A DNA stretch of 6,356 nucleotides from an uncultured Clostridiaceae bacterium. GTDB lineage: Bacteria; Bacillota; Clostridia; Lachnospirales; Lachnospiraceae. Position numbers and translations under genes: made by a program. Positions 1 to 6,356 of the stretch are shown piece by piece. The notes under the pieces were generated by a model. That model made no database searches and had not been told where the DNA came from. It was given only the letters and a program-made list of their open reading frames with translations. The stretch spans positions 1 to 6,356 of the forward strand of contig CATLIJ010000155.1 of assembly GCA_949948825.1 (NCBI GenBank), written 5' to 3'. The stretch's first letter is position 1. The number at the start of each line of letters is the position of its first letter.

Positions 1-1167
1 GGTGCGGATCACAGACTGGCTTAAAATCTTCGGCACCTCTTTGGGAAGGACCTGATAAACCTTTTCATAGCATTCCCGAATCCGATCCGAACATTTTCCG
101 GCCGCAGCCGCCCATAAGATACCAAGCCGGTGACGGTATTTGTCCCGCTCCTCCCTTGCCTGGGCTTTCTCTCTGGCACGGTCCTCCTTTGTCTCCTTCC
201 CCATCGGTCTTTCCTCTGCCGACGCAGGCTCCGGCTCCCCCTGGTCAATCCACTTTTCTATGGCATAGGCAATCAGATCCCCCGCCCAGCTGCAGCCAGA
301 CGGAGTCAGATAATTCACCGTTTCCTCAGGTTTCTTCTCCAGTCTGGCCTTCCAGAAGGCAGCTGCCTCCTCTCCGTCCATAAAAGCCAGAGAGCGCAAA
401 GCCGCTTCCTTACACTTTCCCTTCTCAGATTTTTGGTAATCCAAAAGGAGAGACTCATTGGACGAGTCATGGCCCATGGCCAAAAGAGCTGCCTCCCGCA
501 CCTCCTTGTTTCCCTCCTTTGCTGCATACCGGTAAAAATCATTCTCCTTCTCTCCGGCAATCTGCTCCATCACCTCAATCCGTCTGGCCATCTCCCGCTT
601 CCCGTCCGGCAAAAAACCCTTCTTCAGCAGGGGAAGGACTGTCTCACCCTCCAAAACCAGCCAGTCAGCCACCATATCCGCCAGCTCCCCATAGCTGTCT
701 CCCAGCGCCTGCACCATCCAGTATTTCATCCGGTAATCCTGAAAAATCTCCGGGTCTGTATCATGGGCCTCCCGGATAATGGCATACCGCCCGCCTCCTG
801 TGGACTGAAATGCCTCCAATACGGCTGCCATCCGCCCATAGGAAATCTCCTGGTAAGGATTTCCCTTTGACACCACAATTTCCGGTTCCCTTAGCTCCCC
901 CTCCAGACCCGTGGTTCCCTGAGTGCAAAGCACTGCATCCAAAAGTCCCAGAACATCCAGCAAAACACCTGCCCGGTCCTCACATTCCGGCGAAATCAAA
1001 GTTCCTGCCATACCAGCAATTTTCTGAAACACCGGAGAAGCCTTGGCAAACGGCTCAATCTGCTGCACAGACCGTTTCAGGCGGAAATCCTCCTGAATCA
1101 GACCTGCCCCTGCAACTGCCGCTGTCTCCAGCCGATCCCTCAATTCATACATTACATCCAAATTCAT
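1..1167 (-). CDS. HEAT-like helical repeat protein, partial (C-terminus beyond window)
   Basis: The frame is open for 389 codons from an ATG at 1167-1165 to the window edge, with no stop, so the gene continues past position 1. The start is supported by an AAGGAG ribosome binding site (1177-1182) with a 9-nt spacer. The protein begins MNLDVMYELRDRLETAA. No signal peptide or membrane segment is visible, so it is probably cytoplasmic. Residues about 195-300 are helical units with HEAT-like spacing: a stretch near 208-232 (FYRYAAKEGNKEVREAALLA) is followed by a similar one near 250-275 (KCKEAALRSLAFMDGEEAAA). A very charged linker rich in Glu, Lys and Arg (about 310-345) precedes a further helical segment. 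HEAT repeats normally form protein-binding scaffolds. It lies 95 bp after the SWIM gene with no clear terminator between, so cotranscription is likely. Proteins of this kind sit beside SWIM, MoxR ATPase and vWA genes; that context is family knowledge, and its exact role is unknown. The HEAT call is by eye and could be another alpha-solenoid. Confidence 0.82.
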   Translation of the reverse strand, partial: MNLDVMYELRDRLETAAVAGAGLIQEDFRLKRSVQQIEPFAKASPVFQKIAGMAGTLISPECEDRAGVLLDVLGLLDAVLCTQGTTGLEGELREPEIVVSKGNPYQEISYGRMAAVLEAFQSTGGGRYAIIREAHDTDPEIFQDYRMKYWMVQALGDSYGELADMVADWLVLEGETVLPLLKKGFLPDGKREMARRIEVMEQIAGEKENDFYRYAAKEGNKEVREAALLAMGHDSSNESLLLDYQKSEKGKCKEAALRSLAFMDGEEAAAFWKARLEKKPEETVNYLTPSGCSWAGDLIAYAIEKWIDQGEPEPASAEERPMGKETKEDRAREKAQAREERDKYRHRLGILWAAAAGKCSDRIRECYEKVYQVLPKEVPKILSQSVIRT

Positions 1168-1176
1168 AACCCGATT

Positions 1177-1182
1177 CTCCTT
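1177..1182 (-). promoter_or_regulatory. Ribosome binding site deciding the HEAT-like gene start
   Basis: The minus strand reads AAGGAG, 9 nt before the ATG at 1167-1165. It selects this ATG over the in-frame internal ATG at codon 6, which lacks a comparable site. Confidence 0.75.
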
Positions 1183-1262
1183 AAATTCATATAAAAAACC
1201 TTTGTCTTAAGCCTGACATCGCCTTTATACAAACAATATGCCATGCTTCCTCAGCCGGCAGA

Positions 1263-2720
1263 TCAATACAACAGTCTTACAATCCCCTCTCCTGTCACAA
1301 TACTGCAGGGATACATTCGAATCTTATGGCTGTCTGCATCATAATACATCAGCCCAAATAAAGCCTGATTTGCATACACCTCCCTTTTGGGAATCATGGA
1401 AAGAGCTGCCATGGTATCTGCCCACCCGTCTCTTCCGGCCAGCTCCAGCCGGCCTCCGGCCTCATCCTCCATGACAAAGCAATCTTTTCCCTGGTCATTT
1501 ACAATCCCAATCCTTTTATACTGAATCAGCATCCCGCAATAATCCTCTGAGAGAAGGTTTTTCATCTCATTCTTTGCCAGCTTCACAGCAGCCCCAATAT
1601 CCTTATGTCCATGGCTCATAACCTTTTTCAGATCCTCCCCTGTAACCGGCTCATAGGAAGCGCTCTCCCACCGGATTCTCCGGTTCATTCCCCCCGGATA
1701 ATAACAAAGAAGCGGAATGCGAACCATGCCAAAACAGGAATCTTCCTGCTTCACATACTTCAGAGCCTTCACCGGACGGTAATTCAGGGTACAGGAGATC
1801 TCCCCGGTATCCAGATCCGCCCAATACCCGGTATCCACAAACTCCTTTCTGGCCTCATCATAAATCACCTGGAAAGAAAGCTGTACAAGCCTTGCCTGCT
1901 CCTTTTTCAGCCCCAGCTCATTCAGCTGGTCAAGCTTCCAGATTCCCCCAAGCTTTTCATATAAAATATCATCATCCGCTTCCGGCGAATCACTCTCCAA
2001 CTTTCCCTGAAGATAAGCCGCGGCCTTGCGCTCCAGGGCCCGAAGCCGCTTTAACACCTCCACAGCCTGATGATAATGCTTCTTGTCTGTATCCTTCTGG
2101 TATGCTTCCATTTCCAGCACCAACCGGTTAAAATAGTTCTGTGGTCCAGGCAGGTAATAGTCTCCCAGCTGTTTTGCCAGATCCTTGTAGCTTTTCAGAG
2201 AAACGCTTCCCATGGAGGAAAGTCCGGTATGCATCAGCTGGTCTGTCATCTGCTTCATCAGCTCCAGTCCCTCCAGCTGTTTCTTAATCTTTTTTGTTCT
2301 GGCAGCTTTGCCTGCCTTTGCGCTTTTCTCTGAGACAGGCTTCTTTTCCCCAGCGCCTTCCGCCTTCTTTGCCTCTCTGGCCTGTTTCTTTTCCCGCTTA
2401 TTTAAAATATCCTCCGGAATCTCCCCCACTAAAAAATCCTTTCCCGCGGCCATCTCAAACATCAGCCCCAGGCTGTGCTTACAGGGAAACTGCCGACTGG
2501 GACAGCTGCACCGGAACACTGGTTTATCCTCCTCCGCAAAATCAACAGACACCACATAATTGGATTTGCCGCTCCCTTTACATTCCCCCATGTAAAAGGT
2601 ATCATCCTTTGACCGCATACGAGACACAAATCCGCCCCCATTGGAAATCTTCCTGCCGTTGCTCACTGCGTTTGCATTCGGTGCAAGAGCCACGATCTGC
2701 TGTTCACTAAACGTCCTCAT
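1263..2720 (-). CDS. SWIM zinc-finger protein
   Basis: A complete 485-residue protein, starting at an ATG with an AAGGAG site (2732-2737) 11 nt upstream. A SWIM-type zinc-binding motif CxCx6CxH is formed by C71, C73, C80 and H82 (RCSCPSRQFPCKHSLGL), placed near the N-terminus as usual for this family. Next comes a Lys/Ala/Glu-rich, probably flexible linker (about 107-147), a helical middle (about 150-290), and a C-terminal part (about 295-485) with beta-rich character around WADLDTGEISCTLNYRP. No signal peptide or membrane segment is visible, so it is probably cytoplasmic. SWIM domains are known to bind DNA or proteins; which applies here cannot be read from the sequence. The next gene encodes a HEAT-like protein, matching the SWIM/HEAT/MoxR/vWA neighbourhoods known from comparative genomics, where SWIM proteins are thought to act as adaptors. 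It follows the yebC terminator, so it needs its own promoter or readthrough; I found only weak promoter candidates. The motif call is strong, the biological role unknown. Confidence 0.9.
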   Translation of the reverse strand: MRTFSEQQIVALAPNANAVSNGRKISNGGGFVSRMRSKDDTFYMGECKGSGKSNYVVSVDFAEEDKPVFRCSCPSRQFPCKHSLGLMFEMAAGKDFLVGEIPEDILNKREKKQAREAKKAEGAGEKKPVSEKSAKAGKAARTKKIKKQLEGLELMKQMTDQLMHTGLSSMGSVSLKSYKDLAKQLGDYYLPGPQNYFNRLVLEMEAYQKDTDKKHYHQAVEVLKRLRALERKAAAYLQGKLESDSPEADDDILYEKLGGIWKLDQLNELGLKKEQARLVQLSFQVIYDEARKEFVDTGYWADLDTGEISCTLNYRPVKALKYVKQEDSCFGMVRIPLLCYYPGGMNRRIRWESASYEPVTGEDLKKVMSHGHKDIGAAVKLAKNEMKNLLSEDYCGMLIQYKRIGIVNDQGKDCFVMEDEAGGRLELAGRDGWADTMAALSMIPKREVYANQALFGLMYYDADSHKIRMYPCSIVTGEGIVRLLY

Positions 2721-2751
2721 ACCAAATAACTCTCCTTACTTGAAAATCCCT

Positions 2752-2770
2752 GAACAAAATTCCATTGTTC
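2752..2770. repeat. Perfect 6-bp inverted repeat upstream of the SWIM gene
   Basis: GAACAA and TTGTTC are separated by 7 bp (2758-2764) and lie 32-50 bp upstream of the SWIM start codon. They could be an operator or a weak stem in the SWIM leader. The spacing does not match a LexA box, in which GAAC and GTTC are only 4 bp apart. Arms this short also arise by chance, so confidence in function is low. Confidence 0.35.
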
Positions 2771-2783
2771 TCTCATTTGTAAC

Positions 2784-2827
2784 AAAAAAGCAGAAACAAC
2801 TGAAGCCGCGCTTCAATCCTTCCTGCT
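2784..2827 (-). terminator. Rho-independent terminator of yebC
   Basis: It begins 63 nt after the yebC stop. The minus-strand transcript folds into a long hairpin: AGCAG pairs with CTGCT at the base, a middle section pairs through A-U and G-U with one G-G mismatch, and a perfect top stem TGAAGC/GCTTCA closes a 3-nt loop (2807-2809). Six Ts follow at once (the A-run at 2784-2789 on the plus strand). The G-U pairs would be A-C mismatches in a plus-strand transcript, so the element is directional and serves minus-strand transcription. It separates yebC from the SWIM gene, though partial readthrough is possible. Confidence 0.88.
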
Positions 2828-2890
2828 TCTGTTTCACACAACAGACTCTGCCACAAAGCGCACCAGACTGTTTAAACTGGCAGCAAACTT

Positions 2891-3619
2891 TTATTCATCC
2901 CAGTTATGATACACAGCTTGTACATCATCATCCGCATCCAGCAGATCCAAGAGCCGGTTCATCCGCTTAATGTCCTCCTCCTGGGTCAGCTCCACCCAGG
3001 TCTGAGGAATCATTGTCACATCCGCCTCCAGCATCTCAATTCCTGCCTTTTCCAAAGCTTCCCGGACCTGACTGAAATCATCCGGAGCAGTGATGACCTC
3101 ATAGCTGTCCTCCTCCTCCGCAAAATCCTCCGCGCCTGCATCCAGAGCCATCATCATCAGCTCATCCGGATCTATCTCGCAGTCCTCTTTGCCAATAATA
3201 ATCTGCCCCTTCTTATCAAACATAAAAGACACGCTGCCCTGAGCCCCTACATTGCCGTTCCCCTTGGTAAACGCGCTCCGCACATTCGCTGCAGTACGGT
3301 TCTTGTTGTCTGTCAGCGCATCCACAATAATGGCAACGCCGTTCGGCCCATAGCCCTCATAAGTCAGCAGCTCATAATTGACAGAACCCGCATCTCCAGC
3401 CGCCTTCTTAATCCCCCGGTCAATGGTATCATTCGGCATATTGTTGGCCTTGGCCTTGGCAATCACATCCCGAAGCTTACTATTGTTAGCCGGGTCCGGA
3501 CCCCCCTCCTTCACTGCCACAGCCAGCTCTCTGCCAATCACTGTAAAAACCTTCCCCTTAGCAGCGTCATTCTTCTCCTTTTTGTGCTTAATATTAGCAA
3601 ACTTAGAATGTCCTGACAT
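2891..3619 (-). CDS. yebC: YebC/TACO1 family protein
   Basis: A complete 242-residue protein, the usual length for the family, starting MSGHSKFANIKHKKEKNDAAKGK, the diagnostic YebC N-terminus. Other conserved segments are the NN/KLRDVIAKAKANNMPNDTIDRGIKKA region (residues 45-73), the YEGYGPNGVAIIV segment (87-99), the TDNKNRTAANVR segment (103-114) and the GSVSFMFDKKG segment (128-138). The C-terminal third is acidic, as in relatives. The start has an AAGGAG site (3631-3636) 11 nt upstream. The family was long annotated as a DNA-binding transcriptional regulator (for example PmpR); more recent work on YebC/TACO1 proteins points to a ribosome-associated role in relieving stalls at proline-rich stretches. 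It is cytoplasmic. The gene has its own promoter (3675-3703) and terminator (2784-2827), so it can be made as a single-gene transcript, although readthrough from the TelA gene is not excluded. Family identity is very secure; which activity dominates here is not visible. Confidence 0.97.
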   Translation of the reverse strand: MSGHSKFANIKHKKEKNDAAKGKVFTVIGRELAVAVKEGGPDPANNSKLRDVIAKAKANNMPNDTIDRGIKKAAGDAGSVNYELLTYEGYGPNGVAIIVDALTDNKNRTAANVRSAFTKGNGNVGAQGSVSFMFDKKGQIIIGKEDCEIDPDELMMMALDAGAEDFAEEEDSYEVITAPDDFSQVREALEKAGIEMLEADVTMIPQTWVELTQEEDIKRMNRLLDLLDADDDVQAVYHNWDE

Positions 3620-3674
3620 AAAAGCAAACTCTCCTTATCTTCTCTTTTCGTCCTTTTTTATTAATACCAAACAT

Positions 3675-3703
3675 ATTCTAACACTACTTTCTCATAATAT
3701 CAA
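3675..3703 (-). promoter_or_regulatory. Sigma-A type promoter of yebC with extended -10
   Basis: On the minus strand a -35 box TTGATA (3698-3703) is followed by exactly 17 bp and a -10 box TAGAAT (3675-3680). A TG one base before the -10 makes it an extended -10. Transcription should start near 3668, giving a leader of about 50 nt before the yebC ATG with the AAGGAG site inside it. The boxes differ from consensus by one base each (TTGACA, TATAAT), so this is a strong candidate. Confidence 0.85.
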
Positions 3704-3724
3704 CCCCGGATTCCGTCAGAAGCT

Positions 3725-3755
3725 CCCTCCCCCCGAACAATCCCCGCTCCCACCC
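3725..3755 (-). other. Candidate G-quadruplex motif upstream of the yebC promoter
   Basis: The minus strand carries five G-tracts of 3, 3, 4, 6 and 3 bases, separated by loops of 1, 3, 7 and 1 bases. This meets the standard rule of at least four G3+ tracts with 1-7 nt loops. It begins 21 bp upstream of the -35 box, in the 204-bp gap after the TelA-family gene, and has no coding explanation. Folding and function are inference. Confidence 0.5.
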
Positions 3756-3823
3756 ACACAACCACAATTCCTCTCATGCGGACCTATTCGAACCTATGCA
3801 CACCATCTGCTATTTCACCAAAA

Positions 3824-4993
3824 TCAAATCTCCCCACCCGGAACCTGGGAACCCTCTCTTTGCATAATCTCCGACTCCTCCATATTCTGAATCACCCGTT
3901 CCCCCTCGTCTGCCAGCTCCCGAAACTCCGAGATAACAGTCCGCATCTGAGGCAGGGCCTTCTGCTTATACTGACTGATGGAATCCAGGGCCTCCAAAGT
4001 CTCCTGAAAAGCCTCCTTCAAGGTCTCCACCTGAATGTTTGAATCCATGGCCTGCCTCTGAATCTCTGTTCCCTGAGTATTTAACATCCGGGAGGTGGAG
4101 GCAATCATATGGTTGGTAGCCTGATTGAGAACCTTCACCTTTTCCAGCACAATCTTCTGGTTATACAAAGCCCCTGCCACTGTCACAGCCACATTCAGGG
4201 CCGCAATGGTCACAGTCTGCGCCCGGTTCACAGAACGGATCAGCTCATAATTGTTCTTCCGGATCACCTCCATGGCAATGATGCCGTTCTGGTTCACTGC
4301 CAGCATCTGGTTAAAATCCAGCATCCGCTGCCTTAAGGGAAATAAAATCTCCTCCTCCAGAAACTGAATTCTTTCCGGATCTCCATTCATTGCCTTCTGA
4401 TGTTCAATCTGCGCCGTCAAATAAGCATCCAGCTCTTCTCCCAAAACAATCTTCTGGTTCAGCTGCTTTGTCAAATCCCGCATGGAAGCCTGCTCAATCT
4501 CCAGGGTGGTATTGTCATCCTTTAATACCTTTGCCCCCTTATTGAGAGTCTCCATCACCTCGCCGATCACGGTATCCGCTGTCTTATATTTGTTAAAATA
4601 AGCGCGAACCGGACTGAACAGCTTTCCCAGGGGACCTGTCTTAAAAAAATCAATTCCCGACGGGTCCAGATCCTTCATCTGCTCTGACAGTCTGGCCAGT
4701 CCCTCTGCCACAGCCCCGGTCTCCCCGCCTGCCCTGGACAAATCCCCCAGCCGGTTTTTCATCAGGGCATTTTTATCTGCAGACTGCCTGACCACATCTG
4801 TCCCAAACTCCTCAATGGCTTTTGTCAGCTCCCTCCGCTCCTCAAAGTTGGTGTAATCTGCCTTTATGATTTCCTGTCCCTTTTCCCTGGAGGCATCTGA
4901 AATCATAAGGGTGGTTTCTGTGTCCAGAGAAGTCTGCTCCTCCACCACCTTTTTAATCTCCTCCTTTTGAGGAATATCCAATGTAAACGCCAT
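3824..4993 (-). CDS. TelA/KlaA (toxic anion resistance) family protein
   Basis: A complete, mostly alpha-helical protein of 389 residues, typical of the TelA family. Family-like features include the segment LSEQMKDLDPSGIDFF with the following GPLGKLFSPVRAYFNKYKTAD (about 102-140), a conserved LKDDNTTLEIEQ stretch (about 157-168) and a long run of predicted coiled-coil helices to the C-terminus. A short hydrophobic patch near 259-277 (QTVTIAALNVAVTVAGALY) is a normal part of this family and not a clear membrane anchor. No signal peptide is seen. The ATG is the only ATG/GTG/TTG in this frame after the upstream gene's stop; the purine-rich site AAAGGGGAG (4997-5005) is unusually close, 3 nt away. 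TelA proteins were named for tellurite resistance, but biochemical function is unproven; they recur with vWA and Ter-type genes in stress-linked neighbourhoods. It lies 78 bp after the vWA gene with no terminator between, so one operon is likely. No terminator is evident in the 204 bp after it. Confidence 0.92.
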   Translation of the reverse strand: MAFTLDIPQKEEIKKVVEEQTSLDTETTLMISDASREKGQEIIKADYTNFEERRELTKAIEEFGTDVVRQSADKNALMKNRLGDLSRAGGETGAVAEGLARLSEQMKDLDPSGIDFFKTGPLGKLFSPVRAYFNKYKTADTVIGEVMETLNKGAKVLKDDNTTLEIEQASMRDLTKQLNQKIVLGEELDAYLTAQIEHQKAMNGDPERIQFLEEEILFPLRQRMLDFNQMLAVNQNGIIAMEVIRKNNYELIRSVNRAQTVTIAALNVAVTVAGALYNQKIVLEKVKVLNQATNHMIASTSRMLNTQGTEIQRQAMDSNIQVETLKEAFQETLEALDSISQYKQKALPQMRTVISEFRELADEGERVIQNMEESEIMQREGSQVPGGEI

Positions 4994-4996
4994 AAT

Positions 4997-5005
4997 CTCC
5001 CCTTT
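4997..5005 (-). promoter_or_regulatory. Short-spaced ribosome binding site of the TelA-family gene
   Basis: The minus strand reads AAAGGGGAG with only 3 nt before the ATG, shorter than the 9-11 nt spacers of the other three complete starts here. A second purine-rich site, AGGAGGA (5024-5030), is 30 nt upstream but no ATG, GTG or TTG in this frame follows it, so it does not move the start. Confidence 0.55.
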
Positions 5006-5071
5006 CCGGATACGCCTGCCGCGTCCTCCTGCTGCTCTCTCCAGACAGAAAGCAAAATTGTGAACTGTAAC

Positions 5072-6356
5072 CTATAAACTGGAATTAAACAGATTTTTCA
5101 ACTTGTAAATCACATCATCCGAATCCGCGTTAATGCTTGCTGCCTCATTGATGGCAGAAATGCTCTCAAGAGCCGGGAGATCCGCATTGTACCCAATGGT
5201 ATAAATTGGGATATTCAGAGCATCTATGGGATTTTGAATATCCTTTAAGGAATACCCCCGGTTTGTCTCCCCGTCCGAGAGAACAAACATCATAAGCTTG
5301 GCATCCGGGTACTGCTCTCTGGCCTGAATCAGCATATCCGCTGCCACAATAATTCCGTCAAAGGTAGCTGTTCCCCCGGCAGCGCTTAAGCTTTCCACAG
5401 CGCCCTTAAAGGCAGACTGATGGTTTAAGTTAAATTCTCCCACAGGCACCTGGATAACCACCTCATCCGAATAGGAAACCAGGCCAATGTAATTGTTGGT
5501 GTTAATGTATTTCATCCCATTAATCAGGGAAGTCTTTAAGGAGTTTAACGGCTCCCCGTCCATGGACCCGGACACATCTGCCACAAACACAGCCAGAATC
5601 GGCTTTCCGCTGTCCTTTTCCTTCTTCCACAGCTCCTGGGCGCTTAAGAGCGTATCCCCGTCCACCTCCCCCTGCTCCACCGTATAATTCAAATCCGCAT
5701 TAAATCCATACTCTGCGGCCAGCTTTTGATTCTCTGCATTTGCCGAAAACTCCGCAAACAGCTTTAAGATCTCCTTTTTCCTTGGTTCTGTATCCCGTGT
5801 GGTATACAGAGGATTAGTGTGAAGAAATCCAAATGGAGTAAACTGATACTTTCTGGCCAGCCCAGGGTCATTGATATAGGTCTGGTACTCCATGATAAAC
5901 CCATCTAAAGATCCGGTTTCCGCTGCCTGGGACATCTGTTCTGTGGTATAGGCCACAAAAGGAACATTGGTCTGAAATGACTGGAAGCCTGCAATGGCCT
6001 CCTCGCTTAACGGCTCTCTGGAATTGTAGGTCTGCAGGGTAGAAATCAGGAAATTCAGGCCCGTGGCCGATGCATTGGGATTCGTATAGCCCATGGCAAA
6101 CTCTCCGTTGGCTGTGGCCTCCACAATGGTCTTTAAATTAATGGCTCCATAGCTTTCTGTCAGCTTTTTCTGCGTCTCCCTGGAAAGCAATATGCCCGCT
6201 GTATTATTCACCAGACCGCTGCTGACCACCTCCATGGCAACACCGTCTGCCAAAAGCATCTTTCCCCAAAAATCATTGGAGGGAGAATATCCATCCGGAA
6301 CATATTTTCCGCTGTTAATATAATCCATGCCAAGACCTGACGCCACATTTCGGATC
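5072..6356 (-). CDS. Substrate-binding-like + vWA domain protein, partial (N-terminus beyond window)
   Basis: The frame is open from the stop (TAG, 5074-5072) to the right window edge, so the start lies outside; the first possible start inside (GTG, 6346-6344) has no supporting site and sits inside the domain. Counting from that GTG, residues 1 to about 215 resemble a periplasmic substrate-binding fold, with NNTAGILLS (47-55) and GYTNPNASATGLNFL (86-100) typical of such proteins. Residues about 248-424 are a von Willebrand factor A domain with an intact metal site: DVSGS (D257, S259, S261), T326 in GGTATFDG, and D358 in VLSDGETN. Family relatives are exported, often as lipoproteins; the signal peptide would be in the missing part, so location is inferred. 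vWA domains bind partner proteins through a divalent metal. The TelA-family gene follows 78 bp later, implying a shared operon. The missing N-terminus limits certainty about full domain layout. Confidence 0.9.
   Translation of the reverse strand, partial: IRNVASGLGMDYINSGKYVPDGYSPSNDFWGKMLLADGVAMEVVSSGLVNNTAGILLSRETQKKLTESYGAINLKTIVEATANGEFAMGYTNPNASATGLNFLISTLQTYNSREPLSEEAIAGFQSFQTNVPFVAYTTEQMSQAAETGSLDGFIMEYQTYINDPGLARKYQFTPFGFLHTNPLYTTRDTEPRKKEILKLFAEFSANAENQKLAAEYGFNADLNYTVEQGEVDGDTLLSAQELWKKEKDSGKPILAVFVADVSGSMDGEPLNSLKTSLINGMKYINTNNYIGLVSYSDEVVIQVPVGEFNLNHQSAFKGAVESLSAAGGTATFDGIIVAADMLIQAREQYPDAKLMMFVLSDGETNRGYSLKDIQNPIDALNIPIYTIGYNADLPALESISAINEAASINADSDDVIYKLKNLFNSSL

Noticed and set aside
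130..870. Long plus-strand open frame (246 codons)
   Set aside because: It is antisense to the HEAT-like gene, has a Pro/Leu/Ser/His-rich composition typical of a reverse-strand shadow, and shows no recognisable domain or clear ribosome binding site.
1164..1190. Eight-codon mini-ORF whose TGA overlaps the HEAT-like gene's ATG
   Set aside because: It contains the HEAT-like gene's ribosome binding site and has only a weak site of its own. A frame this short is expected by chance, and no regulatory peptide pattern is visible.
2906..3616. Plus-strand open frame of 236 codons
   Set aside because: It mirrors yebC almost end to end; YebC on the other strand is unmistakable, so this is a shadow.
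3782..3800. TTCGAA context in the telA-yebC gap that recalls a tRNA T-loop
   Set aside because: The bases flanking it do not form a T-stem and no acceptor, D or anticodon arm can be found, so this is not a tRNA or an attachment-site remnant.
3378..3890. Plus-strand open frame covering the telA-yebC gap
   Set aside because: It overlaps yebC and the TelA gene end antisense, and the gap part carries the yebC promoter. The protein looks like no known family.
4994..5071. vWA and TelA genes are in the same frame with only the TAG between them, suggesting readthrough fusion
   Set aside because: A 26-codon stop-free gap is common by chance, the TelA gene has its own purine-rich site, and nothing around the TAG suggests recoding.
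6344..6346. GTG as the true start of the vWA protein
   Set aside because: The frame stays open to the window edge, no ribosome binding site can be seen before it, and it falls inside the substrate-binding-like region.

Overview
The window looks like chromosomal DNA from a low-to-mid GC Firmicute, most likely a Clostridia/Lachnospiraceae-type gut anaerobe. This is inference. It rests on purine-rich AAGGAG-type ribosome binding sites before most starts, a clean sigma-A style promoter, an intrinsic terminator, and a protein set typical of that group (an SBP-vWA protein, a TelA-family protein, YebC, and a SWIM + HEAT pair). I cannot name the species.

Five genes fill the window and all lie on the minus strand, so transcription runs from the right end to the left. 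In transcription order: (1) a vWA protein (6356-5072), cut at its N-terminus by the window edge, with a periplasmic-binding-like region followed by a vWA domain with an intact MIDAS; (2) a TelA-family protein (4993-3824), 78 bp downstream and probably in the same operon; (3) yebC (3619-2891), with its own extended -10 promoter and a strong intrinsic terminator; (4) a SWIM zinc-finger protein (2720-1263); (5) a HEAT-like helical repeat protein (1167-1), cut at its C-terminus by the left window edge. No convincing plus-strand gene, RNA gene, mobile element or CRISPR array is visible.

The layout is two accessory modules around a housekeeping gene. The SBP-vWA + TelA pair recalls TelA/vWA neighbourhoods linked to envelope or chemical stress. 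The SWIM + HEAT pair is the kind of partner set seen beside MoxR-type AAA+ ATPases and intracellular vWA proteins, so a MoxR/vWA pair would be expected just beyond position 1. YebC sits between them as an insulated unit and need not share their function.

The gaps between genes are short (95, 170, 204 and 78 bp). The 170-bp gap holds the yebC terminator and a small inverted repeat. The 204-bp gap holds the yebC promoter and, just upstream of it, a five-tract G-quadruplex-type motif on the coding strand. The 78-bp and 95-bp gaps hold little beyond ribosome binding sites.
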